Of a stretch of 64,000 bases of DNA, positions 18,999 to 30,491 are shown piece by piece. The stretch comes from Azolla caroliniana. Its lineage: Eukaryota > Polypodiophyta. The notes below the pieces were generated by a model that was not told the DNA's origin, ran no database searches, and saw nothing but the letters and a program-made list of their open reading frames with translations. The stretch's first letter is position 1, and each line of letters begins with the position of its first letter. The position numbers and the translations under genes are program-made. The stretch is taken from assembly GCA_043228905.1 (NCBI GenBank), contig JBHGNT010000005.1:12400001-12464000 (forward strand), given 5' to 3'.

Positions 18999-21012
18999 AC
19001 GCTTCCGATTGCGATGTCGGAGGCGTTCACGAACACATGAAATTCTTTACTCCAATCTGGAGGCTGCACTACCGGTGCTTGCGACAATAGTACCTTGAGG
19101 GCCCTATACGCCCTATCCTCGGTGTCGGTCCACTGGAATGGTGTTCGATGTACTGCGGCATGCAACGGTGTAGCCAGGTTGGCCAAGTATCGGAGCATCT
19201 GGCTGTGCCACCGGATCTGGCCTAAGAACCGGCTCAATGCCTTTGCCGTTGCCGGCGCCGATGCTTCTAATATGGCTTTCACTTTGTCCGGGTCGACTGC
19301 AATGCCTTCCTGGGTCACAATATGTCCTAGTAGGGTTCCACTGGACATGCCAAATACACACTTCGCCGGATTCAAGCTTAACCGGTACTCTCTACACTTT
19401 TCTAGACAAAGACGGAGGTGCTGCAAATGATCCTCTTCCCGGCTATAGACGGCGAAATCGTCAAGGAAAACCTGCATAAAAGCTGGGATATATTCACCAA
19501 AGATTTCCATGATGATTCGTTGGAATGTTGTCGGTGCCGTTTTGAGTCTGAACATCATCACCACAGCCACAAACACCCCCCATTCGGTGACGAAAGCCGT
19601 TTTCTCTTGGTCGTCGGGGTGCATCCGGATCTGATTATACCCGTTGAATCCGTCTAGAAAGCTATAGACCTCATGCCCGGCGACGGCATCCAACACTCCA
19701 TCTCTGAACGGAAGTGGAAACGCATCCGTTACCGTAGCCGCATTGAGTTTCCGGTAGTCCACACAAACTCGAATTTTTCCGTTCTTCTTCGGTACGACTA
19801 CGATCGGGCTCAGCCATGTCGCTTTCTTTACCGAACGGATAAAGCCAACTCGTAGCAGTTTGTCGATTTCCTCCTTGACTTTGGCGGCATAATTGGGATT
19901 CATCCGGTACCGTGTTTGTGCCACTGGTTTTGCGTCCTTGCTCAAGTGAATTTGATGTTGGTATAACTCAGGGTCGAGCCCTCGCATGTCTTCGTATGAC
20001 CAGGCAAACACGTCGCGAAATTCAGTGAGAAGTGTGATCATCGCCGTTTTGTCTTCGGACTTCATCTCCTTGGTGATGTGCACCGGTTTTGCTTCGTCCG
20101 TGGTCCCTAGGTTCACCTCTTCAAGTTGCGATGCTTTTACGCGTTGTGAAACGGCCATTTCCCGTTCCAACGCTTCCTGCGCTTGCCGTAACTCTCGGAT
20201 TCCGTCCTTATCCGGTTCTGCTTCAGTCTCTTCCGGTTGTGGTAAGTATGGTGCTACTGCTTCGGCAATGTCAATTTCGAAGAGGGGTACGATCTTTGGA
20301 TTTTCCTGCAAGTACTGAGCTTCTTCTTCATCAGCTAACCCTTCTAGCATCATGACACACTCTGCATACAATGGTGTACATTCCTTGCCAGTGCTCGTCC
20401 TTGGCTGTGTTGGTACACGTACCTTGGCTTCTCCTCGCCGGAAGGTAATTATATTTTTCCTCCAATTCTGTTTGATATGTGCCGTTTTCAACCACGGTCG
20501 CCCCAGCAATAGCGGGTACGCGCCTTGTGCCTGTAATTGTAGCACTACTGCCGAGATGTGAAATGTATGACCGCCAACGGTAACTTCTAATTTTCGTATT
20601 AATCCTGTCGGCCGCACTGAGCTTGTATCGGCCATCCGTAACCAGAACGGACACGGCTCCCACTCGTGGATTCCCAGGGTATCACACGTCCGGAGGCTTA
20701 TTACATTCACACCGGACCCTCCGTCTATTACTGTGTCGGGGAGTTCTTTCCCTTTTACAATGACAGTAATTACCGGACTGTTGGTGTCCACCACCGTTGG
20801 TCCCTCCTCCAGATTCGAGAAGAGTACCGGTGCCGGTGATGATTCTCCTTCCGTCATGGCTGTCTTCAGTCCTTCCGTGAATCTCGGCACGAGCTGTAGG
20901 AGTCTTCCTAGTGTCAGCGTAATCTGGCATTCTTGCAACGCCTGCCATGTCTCGTTCTCGGAGTGACTGCCGCCGGCAAGCCCTACGGTGTTCTCTTTTT
21001 GCCGAATTCGGC
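18999..21012 (-). pseudogene. Gypsy-2 pol, 5' part: protease, RT, RNase H start (intact frame)
   Basis: An uninterrupted minus frame. Protease motif VIDGGSGVNVIS at about 20705-20740 and a second LLLGRPWL motif at about 20500. An acidic linker follows. RT motifs are KNGKIRVCVDYRKLN, GYNQIRMHPDDQEKTAF, FLDDFAVYS (catalytic DD at about 19450) and LGHIVTQEGIAV. RNase H begins FHVFVNASDIAIG, where the family-C element is inserted. The N-terminus is cut at the head-to-head junction with gypsy-3, before QKENTVGL. All RT residues I can check are present, so the fragment is broken only by insertion and truncation. Confidence 0.92.
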
Positions 21013-22040
21013 AGGACCCCGAGGAGAGCATCCCACAGTTTGTCATCCGGTTTCAACGGATGCACAGTCAGCTTACCTGCGCACCTCCGGAGGAGGAAAC
21101 GCGCGCTATATTCTTAGCCGCACTCCGGGAACCTCTATGAACGGTATGCACGGTCATCGACTTTCACACAAGCACCGTCGACCAAGTCATCGACCGGGTT
21201 AGAGAAATGGAGAAAACGAGCTCTTGGCTAACAATGGGAGCCCTCCAACGAGCATTACCAACCGATGAGGATCTCCATTTCAGGCAAGCAATCCAATGCA
21301 CGACCTGCTTGAATTCCGGACACTCGTCACTGGAGTGCACCATGCGGACGCACTGCTTACTCTGCCAATCTACGAGCCACACGATGGACCGGTGCGAATA
21401 TAACTTATTGAATCGGAAAGCTCCACAAGTCCGGCAAATCGAGCCACATAGCAGCCGAGACGAAGAAGACGAACGTTGGCGACGAGAAGAGCGATATCGA
21501 CCGGCACAAGATGTCCGGTACGACAATCGGCGAGACAACTATGACCGGTACAAGAGATACGACAAGTACCGAGATTACAATGGACGGTACGAGCATCACA
21601 ACCAGGATCACTCCCCCGGGTATCACCAATGACGAGAAGATTACGGGAGGTATGACGACCAACCCTGGCAAGGGTACCGCAACAAAAAGAACTTTAATAA
21701 AAAACGGCATTTCAAAACCGGGAGCCACCCACGTGAACCAGAAAAAAGCGCCTCAAGCAGCCAACCGGACCAGAGCCCCGCGGTTACCACAAGTCCTCCA
21801 CCGGGTATAGGAAACAATGCCGAATCCAGCAACACCCGGAAAGCATATTGCTATTATTGCCGGCAAGAAGGACATTATAGTAATCAATGTCCAGCAAAGA
21901 ACTATGATAAACGACCGACAGTAAACATGGTAGTCACCGAAGTCGCAGACCTCCAGCAGGTCAAAGGGCAAGACGACGGAATGGGAGACACAAGAGGCCA
22001 TCCGGAAACAGGTAACGGAATGGGTGAAAAAGGCAAATGA
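21012..22040 (+). pseudogene. Gypsy-3 gag C-terminal half with three CCHC knuckles
   Basis: Starts in a capsid segment (RFQRMHSQL, FLAALREPL). Two knuckles follow: CTTCLNSGHSSLEC (about 21300) and CLLCQSTSHTMDRC (about 21355). An Arg/Tyr/Asp-rich stretch (DRYKRYDKYRDY) leads to a third knuckle, CYYCRQEGHYSNQC at 21849-21890. One in-frame TGA at 21630 lies where Arg would be expected; an indel lies near 21130. The frame ends at TGA 22038, overlapping the pol frame (shifted +1) by about 100 nt. Gypsy-4 has the first two knuckles in the same spacing. Confidence 0.85.
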
Positions 22041-24697
22041 GCGAAACGTAGTAGAACTCGCGCAACAGAAGGAGAACACCGAAGAGCTCGCCGACGGCAG
22101 TCAGTCCGAAAACGCGACATGGCAGGTATTGCAGGAATGCCATATCACGTTGCCGTTAGGACGACTCTTGCAGCTAGTACCAAGATTCACAAAAGGACTC
22201 AAGTCCGGCATGACGACAGGCGGAACACCACCGGCTCCGGTATTCTTCTCAAATCTGGAGGAGGGACCAACAGTGGTGGACACCAACAATCCGGCAATTA
22301 CGGCCATTGTGAAAGGGAAAGAACTCCCCAACACGATAATAGACGGAGGCTCCGGCATTAATGTAATAAGCTTCCGGACGTGCGATGCTCTTGGAATCCA
22401 AGAGTGGGAGCCATGTCCGTTCTGGCTCCAAATGGCAGACACAAGCTCGGTGCGACCGAAAGGATTAATACGGAACTTCGAAGTAACCATCGGGGGCCAC
22501 ACATTCCGAATCTCAACCGTAGTTCTCTAGTTGCAGGCTCAAGGAGCGTACCCATTATTGTTGGGACGCCCTTGGTTAAAGACGGCACATATCAAGCAGA
22601 ACTGGAGGAGGAATATGATTACGTTCCGACGGGGAAAAGCGAAGGTACGGGTACCAACACAACCAAGGAAGGGCACCAGCAAGGATCTGACACCGTTATA
22701 TGCGGAGTGTGTCAATATGCTGGAAGGATTAGCAGACGAAGAAGAAGAGCAGTACTTGCTGGAGAACCCGAAGATTGTACCCCTATTCGAAATTGACATC
22801 GCCGAAGCGGTATCACCCTACTTACTGCAACCAGACGAGAGGGCTGGATCCTCAGTTGTATCAGCACCCGATACATCTAAGCAAAGATGCCAAGCCGGTA
22901 GCACAACGTCCGTACCGGATGAACCCAAACTACGACGCCAAAGTCAAGAATGAGATTGACAAATTGTTGAGGTTTGGCTTCATCCGTCCCGTAAAGAAAT
23001 CTACATGGCTGAGCCCGATCGTAGTCGTACCGAAAAAGAACGGCAAAATTAGAGTGTGTGTCGACTACCGAAAGCTCAATGCGGCAACAGTAACGGATGC
23101 ATTTCCACTTCCGTTTACGGATGGAGTTTTGGATGCCGTCGCCGGCCATGAAGTCTACAGTTTCTTAGAGGGATTCAGCGGGTATAATCAGATCCAGATG
23201 CACCCTGATGAGTGTTTGTTGCGGTGGTGATGATGTTCGGGCTGAAAACGGCACCCACAACATTCCAACGGATCATCATGGAGATCTTTGGCGAATACAT
23301 ACCGGCTTTTATGCAGGTGTTCCTTGATGACTTCGCCGTCTATAGCAGAGAAGAAGATCATTTGCAGCATCTCAGACTATGTCTAGAGAAGTGTAGGGCG
23401 TACCGGCTAAGCCTGAATCCGGCGAAGTGTGGATTTGGAGTGTCCAGCGGAATGCTACTAGGGCATCTAGTGAGCAAGGAAGGCATTGTCATAGATCCGG
23501 AAAAAGTGAAAGCAATCCTGGAAGCATCGGCACCGACAACGGCAAAAGCATTGAGTTGTTTCCTAGGACAAATCCGCTGGCATAGCCGTATGCTCCGATA
23601 TTTGGCAGACAGGGCCACACCTCTGCATGCGGCATTACATCGAACACTGTTCCAATGGACCGACATCGAAGACAAGGCGTACCGAGCACTAAAGGTGTTA
23701 TTGTCACAAGCACCAGTAGTGCAGCCTCCGGATTGGAGTAAAGAGTTTCATGTGTTCGTGGACGCTTCCGATATCGCAATCTTCAGCGCGCTCATGCAGC
23801 TTACCGAGCCAAGGTGGTACCGGCCAGTGTACTATGCTAGCCGGAAGCTATCTCAAGCGGAACGAAATTATTCTACCACGGAAAGGGAAGCTTTAGGAAT
23901 GATCTATAGTGTAACAAAATTCAGGCATTATTTATTGGGAAGAAAGTTCTCCTTCCATGTAGATCATTCGGCACTCCTCTACCTAGTATCCAAAGCGTCA
24001 CTTACCGGTAAGTTGGCCCGGTGGACTTTGTTGTTGCAAGAGTTCGAATTCGAGATATTCCACCGACCCGGCATACAGCATGCGGTAGATTCCGGGGAGA
24101 CAGGTGACGGAGTACCAGACGAGTTTTCGGATGCAGAGCTTTTTCGAGTCACCACGGAAACGGCAACAGATGAGACGGTGGCACAAGAAGATAAGTGGCT
24201 AACTAATATGCACCAGTTTCTGAGTACCGGATTGCCTCTGGAGGAGATGAACCGGGACGAGAGAAAATGCCTGGCGGTACAAAGCCGACACTTCTGTTTA
24301 TTACAGGACACGCTATACCACAAAGGTGCGGACGGTATCTGGCGACGAGCGGTGCGCAATGACGAGAAGGAGGTAATACTACGGGAGGCACACTACGGAG
24401 TCGCCAGAGGCCATTATGCCGGAGATGCGACGGCAAGGAGAGTATGACAAAGTGTCCTATGGTGGCCGACCACATTGAAAGATGCAGTCCGGTATGCGAA
24501 GGAGTGTGATCTATGCCAACGAATGGGTCAGCCAACGGAACAAGCTCGGATGCCACACCAGCCAGTCCTACCACTAGAACCTTTCCAGAAATGGGGGCTA
24601 GATTTTGTCGGGCCATTTAAACCACCGGCAATGAGAACCGGAAACCGGTATGTGATCGTCGCGATGGATTACTGCACTAAGTGGGTGGAAGCGAAAG
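22024..24697 (+). pseudogene. Gypsy-3 pol remnant: protease, RT, RNase H, partial integrase
   Basis: Protease IIDGGSGINVIS at about 22338; stop TAG at 22528 where gypsy-2 has Gln. Two deletions against gypsy-2: about 245 nt after LQPDE near 22840 (loses the linker before RGLDPQLYQH), and about 31 nt near 23212 (loses QEKTAFVTEWG of RT). RT retains FLDDFAVYS at about 23320. RNase H (FHVFVDASDIAI, NYSTTEREALGM) and integrase HHCC (GHYAGD...CDLCQ) follow. A short deletion at 24091 removes the end of RNase H and TGA at 24446 interrupts integrase. It ends at KWVEAKA. Confidence 0.88.
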
Positions 24698-25972
24698 CCC
24701 GTCGTTGTTCCTGGTGTTGTTCATCTCCTGAGCTTTCGTCGTAACGCCGGTGATCTCGATAGTGCCGCAGCTTACCACAATAACCATTGAAGCCGCCCTG
24801 TTTGTTTGTCGGCCGGTGATTCTCATAGCGCCGGCCCCCTTTAGCAGACTTGGATGTCCACGATAATCCTCGTCCTCTAGTTCGTCTTCCTCGGAATCGT
24901 TGTGATTTCGGCGATTCCGGTGGTGCCGGTCATCCCATGGGTTGCGATCCATATACCGTGGTCGGTCTTCTTGCCTCCTTTGTTCAGTCCGGCATGGCGG
25001 ACGTTGGGTGTCCATGTTGCGAACTGCGGGAGTGGCTCTATTCAACATATTGTATTCGCATTGTTCGACTGTGTGAGCCTTTGAGTGGCAGATTGGGCAG
25101 TTCATTCGCATATTGCACTCCACTGCGGAATGCCCTGAGTTCAAGCAAATCGTGCACTGGATTGCTTGACGAAATTGGCGTTCCTCGTCCTTGGCTAACA
25201 CTTGTCGTAAGGAGGACATAGAAAACCTTTCCTCCTCGTCCAACTCGAGTTGTAACGCTCGTTCAATGACCATATACACCGTTTCCCCTTTCACGCTATT
25301 GTTGTTGAGCATTGCCTGGATGGGTCGGCGTAATGCTGCCAGAAATGTTTCTCGAGCCTTGTCCTCCGCGGGGCTCCATTCTAGTTTTCGCCGTAAATTT
25401 TGGAAACGTAAGCTGAAGTTTGCTATCGTCTCGATCGGCAGTTGCTTAATCGTGTAGAATTGCCCGAGGATTTTGGGTTGTGGAACCCTCCGATGGAAGA
25501 ACCGCAAGAAAGTGGACTGCAGCTGATCAAAGGTTGTTATTGCTGGTAAATCCATCTATGAATGCCAAAACGCCGCTCACCCATCCAATGTTAACCCAAA
25601 ATCCGTCATTTTCGATTGGTGCGCTACCGCCTCCCAAAGGCTCTGCACCATGTGGTTCGCATTCCAGACATTAAGGAACATACGAATATGAGTTGCGGCG
25701 TCGGTTTCGCCGTTAAAGCGGGGGTAGGCAAAGGCCATGTTGGGGGCTACGGCGGGTCAGGAAAGACCATAGGGTGGCTGTGGTGAGCGTACTCCCCGCT
25801 TCTCGTCGGGGTATTTGGAGAGCAAAGAATCACCTTTGTAATCACGGTAGGTAGTACTGAGGTTCCTGAGGCGAGGCTTTTGCCGTGCGCGTTCTTCTGC
25901 CTGGCGTGTGACGGACCTTGTGATTGGCCGGTCTTGTCGTGTTGGTTCTTTGGGGCGTCTGCGGCTAAACAT
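24698..25972 (-). pseudogene. Gypsy-4 gag
   Basis: The minus frame starts near ATG 25972 (MFSRRRPKEP), with stops at 25757 (TGA) and two near 25560-25590, then 290 residues open. Capsid motifs are TFLRFFHRRVPQP, FSLRFQNLRRKL and FLAALRRPIQAML. Two CCHC knuckles follow: CTICLNSGHSAVEC and CPICHSKAHTVEQC (about 25165-25050). The C-terminal region is Arg/Asp/Glu-rich. The third knuckle present in gypsy-3 would lie beyond the truncation. Confidence 0.85.
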
Positions 25973-26004
25973 CCATTCGTCATTGCTCGTCTGTGAGAAG
26001 ACAC

Positions 26005-26022
26005 AGATCACCAAGCGTGCCA
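26005..26022 (-). promoter_or_regulatory. Putative primer-binding site of gypsy-4
   Basis: Minus-strand TGGCACGCTTGGTGATC lies four bases inside the LTR end. Gypsy-5 has TGGTATGCCTGGTGGAAC in the same position (49351-49369). The pattern TGG.A.GC.TGGTG is shared, supporting a primer site for a tRNA I cannot name. Confidence 0.55.
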
Positions 26023-26026
26023 AAAG

Positions 26027-26568
26027 TGTTACCGATTAGGAACACGGTCTGTGGTCAGTCCTTCGACCTAGACCTCCAAGTGGTTGTGGAACAACGAATA
26101 GGCGTCTATGCGTAATGCGTAGGGGAATGTTCCCTATAACCTATCAGCGTATAAGGGAGACAGCTACAACCGACTCCTTAGCAATGGTTACACTTACGTT
26201 CTTACACGCTCAGGTATTCCGGACACACAATAGATTAGCCGTAGCTATACACAAACTTTCTGAGAAGATAGAATTCTATTATGTTACGTTTCTTTACATT
26301 CCAAAATTATACGCTCCCTCTATCAAAGGTTTTCTGCCCTTTATATACACAAGGTTTATCTAGCCATTCACGCTTCCTGCGTGAACCGTTACATGCGTTA
26401 TGATCTTATATTATTTCTTATTCCTACGCTCTTGTCCGTCAGTTACTTTTTTGTCTGTAATTGGTCCCAAGAAAGTAACCGCTGGTGACATTTTGCTACC
26501 GCCTTCCGTCAAGATTATTGATGATTCACAATACATAGTTACTATCGTCCAACCAATATCTCTAAACA
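26027..26568 (-). repeat. 5' LTR of gypsy-4
   Basis: On minus, from TGTTTAGAG (26568) to ATCGGTAACA (26027), 542 bp. TGTATATAAAGG box at about 26338-26349. Start and end resemble the gypsy-5 LTR (TGTTTTGG ... CCGGTAACA). The upper boundary rests on this match and on copia-A2 sequence starting there; no target duplication was identified. Confidence 0.7.
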
Positions 26569-28065
26569 TTGAATCGAAGACAACAGCAAGGGCAATGCTG
26601 GAGGAGAAGAGCAAGCCCAAATTCTACAGGGCCGACGGTTTATATCCAAAATTGGATCAGGGAAAAGGTGTTAGCACACGAGTTGTATTTTGGGCAGAAG
26701 CTGAACTTGAGACACCTGATGGTATTTAGTAGCATTGTGTATGTACATTTTCTGGATGAGAAGAGGAAGAAGTTGGACGTGAACTCGGAGAAGTGCATAT
26801 TGGTCGGCTACTCATATGAGCAGAAGGAGTACAAGTGTTACAATCCCCGAACAAAAGAAGTTCAAGTAAATTGACATGTCAAATTTGACGCGTCGGCATC
26901 CTGGTACTCTCTACCGACTCCGACCACCCGATCACTGAGGATGAGGCTAACGAGCCCGACATGATTCAAGCCGAAAAAGAAGACATCGAAGCTCTAGAAG
27001 AGAGTTCAGAACGACCAGACGAATGATGAGCTGTCGAGTAATGGAGACTCGGTTGTGCACTCCCCCCCACAAGGAACCAAGGACACGGTACACATGCAAG
27101 GAAAAGGGGAAGAAGAAGATGTCAGAGTATGGCACCGACAAAGAAGATTCATATCAGCGCGAATCCAACACCGGAAAGAATGAAGACGGACCTTCATAAA
27201 CGAAGTCTGAGTCGGCCAAGAGGACCCTAAAATCAATGAACCAAAAGTTATGCCGATCTACCCGCTAGAAGAACCCCGTGTTGTAGTATGGATATAACGA
27301 GTACGTGGTGCACCATTATGCGTACATGATGAAGGTGGCGGAAGTGTGTGAGCTAGAGAGCTAAGCAAAAGTGACAAAGGACGCAACTGGCATGCCACTA
27401 TGAAGAAAGAAATGCGGGCACTCGACGCCAACGTCACATGGGACCTGGTTGAACCTCCCTGAAACTACAAACCGATTGGTTGCAAATGGGTGCATAAAGT
27501 GAAATACAATGCCGATGGTTCAGTCAACTAGTACAAGGCCCGACTGGTGGCCAAGGGATATGCACAGACCCACGAAATTGACTAAGACGAGACCTTCGCA
27601 TCGGTAGCGAAGATGTCGACAATTCGTGTGGTGTTGGTGGTTGCAGCAGCAAGGGGTTGGCATCTCCACCAAATGGATGTGAAGAATGTGCTTCTTTAAG
27701 AAACAAGAGTACATGGTCCAACAACCCGGATTTTAGTAAGAGATGAACAAATTGGTAGTGTGCTGACTCAAGAAGTCTCTTTATGGCTTGAAGCAAGATC
27801 CCGTGCTTGGAATTCGAAGATCACACAACGATTGCGTAAGATGGGGTTTGTGGCCTCCAAGTCCGACTTATCATTGTTCATCAGGAAAGGTCTGAAAGGT
27901 CCGATGCGCATTTTGCTATATGTTGATGACTTGGTCGTCACCAGACCCGACCTCACTGAAATCGATCGAATCAAGTCCTAGTTGTCGGATGCATTTAAGT
28001 TGAAGGACCTAGGGGACCTTCACTACTTCCTCGGGATCGATGTGATCCACACCGAAGACGACAAC
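26569..28065 (+). pseudogene. Copia-A2 fragment: end of integrase, linker, RT
   Basis: Similar to 52310-53870 of copia-A5. It has AMLEEKSKPKFY and YFGQKLNLRHL, then HFLDEKRKKLDVNSEKCILVGYS, the acidic linker, and RT with [13 protein letters not shown] (one change) and LLYVDDLVV at about 27915. Many stops and shifts (for example PGF followed by TAG and TAA at about 27735). It is cut at about 28065 by the LTR of copia-A3. Confidence 0.82.
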
Positions 28066-28329
28066 AGAGTTTTGAGTAATATTTTATAATAGAGTTTTTT
28101 GTGTTCTGCTCTCTCTATCTCTCCTACGTACTCTTTGTGTATTTCAAGCTTTCCATTAAACCTTCATTCTGTTTTCTGTTGCTATCCAGCAGAACCGGTT
28201 GTGTCTACAAGCTTCTGCACACTATTTTTACATGGTATCAAAGTGCGAGGGTTAGAACATCCTCTGTTGCCGACAAGAGTTGTAACACATACAAACCCTA
28301 ATACCCGGGAAGAACAGACAAAAGAGGAA

Positions 28330-29084
28330 ATGGATAGAAGCATGGAAAGCTCGTCTCCGACGGAGAAGCATGACAGAAGAAACTATGCATCTTGGCCCTA
28401 CCACATGCACTAGTACATGATGGGGCACGACTACTGGAGTTATGTGGAAGGAGCAAACAAGGTAGCACCGGAGCTGACACACAAGGACTTCCCGGCATGG
28501 GAACAAGGAGCGAGCAGAGTGTTGTACTGCCTCGTGTCCTATGTGCATGACCAGATGCTCGACTACATCAGAGACGTGAAAACGTTGAAGGAAGCCTACG
28601 AAAACCTCAAAAATATTTTCACCGCAAGTACCACAGCACGAAAGTTGCAGCTCCGGCAAGAGTTCAACAGTGTCCGGCAAATGGACATGTCAGTCACTGA
28701 TTCCACCACGAAGATAAAGGAGATCTGCAACGCACTAGGTTCCATCAATGTGGCAATGGACGAAGAGAAAATGGTACAGATCTACCTCGATGGTCTAGCG
28801 CAGAGGTACGGGTCAATCCAGACATCGATATGTACTCGAGTGAAGCCACCATCCTTCTTCGACTTGCAATCGATGTTGATGATCAAAGAAAACCACATGA
28901 GTGGGTCGATGACCACTCAATTGGACAACAAGATGTTGTACACGGAGGCCGATCGGCCCCATGGGCATGAAGGATGAGGTGGATTGGCATGCTACAATGG
29001 CACCCGACAAGAGCCGGAAAGAAGGCATAAAGGTAGTGCCGACAACAGTTCTGGACCCTCCACAAGCACGGGGAGTCAATGCGG
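28330..29084 (+). pseudogene. Copia-A3 gag
   Basis: ATG 28330 (MDRSMESSSPTEK), then RRNYASWPYHMH, TAG at 28411 (Gln in sister copies), and an otherwise open frame to TGA 28975. Gag motifs: WEQGASRVLYC, LKEAYENLKNIF, STTARKLQLRQEF, MDMSVTD, KEICNALGSI, PPSFFDLQSMLMI. Typical UBN2-like copia capsid. The solo LTR interrupts it just before the zinc knuckle. Confidence 0.87.
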
Positions 29085-30491
29085 TGTCGTGTGGTTCTTG
29101 ACACATGTTATGAAAAATAACGAAATAATTATTTTAGATTAGCTTAATGGTTTGCTATGGAAAAGATGTATGTCTTCAAGAGCTTCTGACGCATTTTACT
29201 ACATATGAAACAGACAACTAAGCATCAAGTTATGTGAGTATGAAGTTTGAGAAGATGGGGAAACAAAACTGTGAGATATCCCACATAGATAGGATAACAT
29301 CGGGTCCAACAGTAAATAAGCAGACCCAGAACCTGTTACTTCATATATATGTGTTTTGAGCATAGAACAGTCGTAGTGATTTGGGCCGAATTGTTCAAAC
29401 AGACGTATGCGGCGGAACTTCTTGGACTAACAGATGTGGATGAAACTGCTCAAAACGATTTTGGAACGGTTCGGAACATCCAGAACAGGACGGTCGGATC
29501 GGTTGGGACGCGGGACGGTTCGAACGCGCGGATCAGTAGGTCGGGACTATCATGACGCGCGGATCGGTCGGGACGACTGTACGAATCATGCATAGGTCGA
29601 ACTATATGATTGCATGCAACTGAATGTGGAGTGCATAAAACTTTAGTCAAAAGACAATGCATGATCGAAAAAGCTATTCATGCACATCTCACATTCATGA
29701 ACGCTATTATTAGAAGAAAAAGTTGTGGTGGAACTTCTTGGAATAACAGATGTGGATTAAACTGCTCAAAACGATTTTGGAACGATTCGAAATGTCCGGA
29801 ACGGGACGATCGGCTCGGTTCGGACGCGGGACGGTTCGGACGTGCGGATCAGTCGGTCAGGACAGTCAAGACACGCGGATCGGTCAAGACAACTGTACGA
29901 ATCATGCATAGGTCGAATTGTATGGTCGCATGCAACTAAAGTAAAGGTCATGTGTGGACACATGCAACTGAACGTAGAGTGCATAAAACTTTAGTTAAAA
30001 GACAACGCATGATCGAAAAAGCTATTCATGCACATCTCACATGCATGAATGCTATTATTAGAAGAAAAAGCATGAAATCTATAGGAAGAAAAAACATCAA
30101 ATCTATAGTTAGAAAAAGCATGAATTGCTATGAGCTAAGCCTCTCCCATCACTATATAAGGATGGAAAGCACAATGTAATAGGGGGTTAATTTTTGTTTC
30201 CTTAAGGGATTGAAGCTATATCTCACATAAACCCTAATTTTCCTTACGGAAGCCATATCTCTCAAAATTCCTAAATTTTCTTATCTATTAATCTCTTTAA
30301 ACCTAAACTTTTGTAATCCCAATCTTGGGATAGATTGTAATTTTTCTTTTTCTTTGCTAAATTATAAAATTGATTAAACTTTCTCATTTTCGTTACTTCC
30401 TAAAGTGTAACCGCACGAATTTGGTATCCTTTGGTCGAAGGCCCCAGTGTCCTTCCTCAAGTTCACGTGTCTCTGTCGTATTTTTGTGACA
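29085..30491 (+). mobile_element. Solo LTR (1407 bp) with internal U3 duplication
   Basis: TGTCGTGTGG at 29085 to TTTGTGACA at 30491, flanked by GCGG (29081-29084 and 30492-30495), or GCGGT if the T is counted. Removing it joins copia-A3 gag to its zinc-knuckle region in line with copia-A5. TATATAA at 30153-30159. U3 holds two tandem copies of about 320 bp (29411-29726 and 29727-30069), each with a CGG-rich core and ATGATCGAAAAAGCTATTCA. Its termini resemble family C (TGTCGTG...GACA). No internal ORF; short frames inside are incidental. Confidence 0.85.

Larger units (their letters stand above)
8784..21012 (-). mobile_element. Gypsy-2, Ty3/gypsy element interrupted by a 4.8 kb insertion
   Basis: Reading high to low on the minus strand: protease, RT, RNase H (split by the element at 14221-18998), integrase, additional ORF, 3' LTR ending at 8784. 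The 5' LTR, gag and gag-pol junction are absent; at about 21012 it meets gypsy-3 in the opposite orientation. It is inserted in copia-A1. The protease-RT half carries no stop and pol has only two point stops elsewhere, so it is among the best preserved gypsy copies here. Confidence 0.9.
21012..24697 (+). mobile_element. Gypsy-3, plus-strand gypsy copy truncated at both ends
   Basis: Same family as gypsy-2 and gypsy-4 (protease and RT very similar). Order: C-terminal half of gag, protease, RT, RNase H, integrase up to the first catalytic Asp region. The left end abuts gypsy-2 head-to-head at about 21012; the right end stops inside integrase (KWVEAKA) at about 24697, where gypsy-4 begins in the opposite orientation. 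No LTR is present. Confidence 0.88.
24698..26568 (-). mobile_element. Gypsy-4, 5' LTR plus gag
   Basis: Minus-strand 5' end of an element of the gypsy-2/3 family: LTR at 26027-26568, primer-like site, gag to a truncation at 24698 against gypsy-3. It carries the LTR and gag that gypsy-2 lacks and lies in the same orientation, but the intervening gypsy-3 duplicates pol, so the two are not simply halves of one copy. Confidence 0.82.

Noticed and set aside
18899-19000. C-terminal tail of the gypsy-2 protease-RT ORF (ACVWKGRD region)
   Set aside because: Read-through into the inserted LTR, not part of the gypsy protein; the same happens at 14221-14269.
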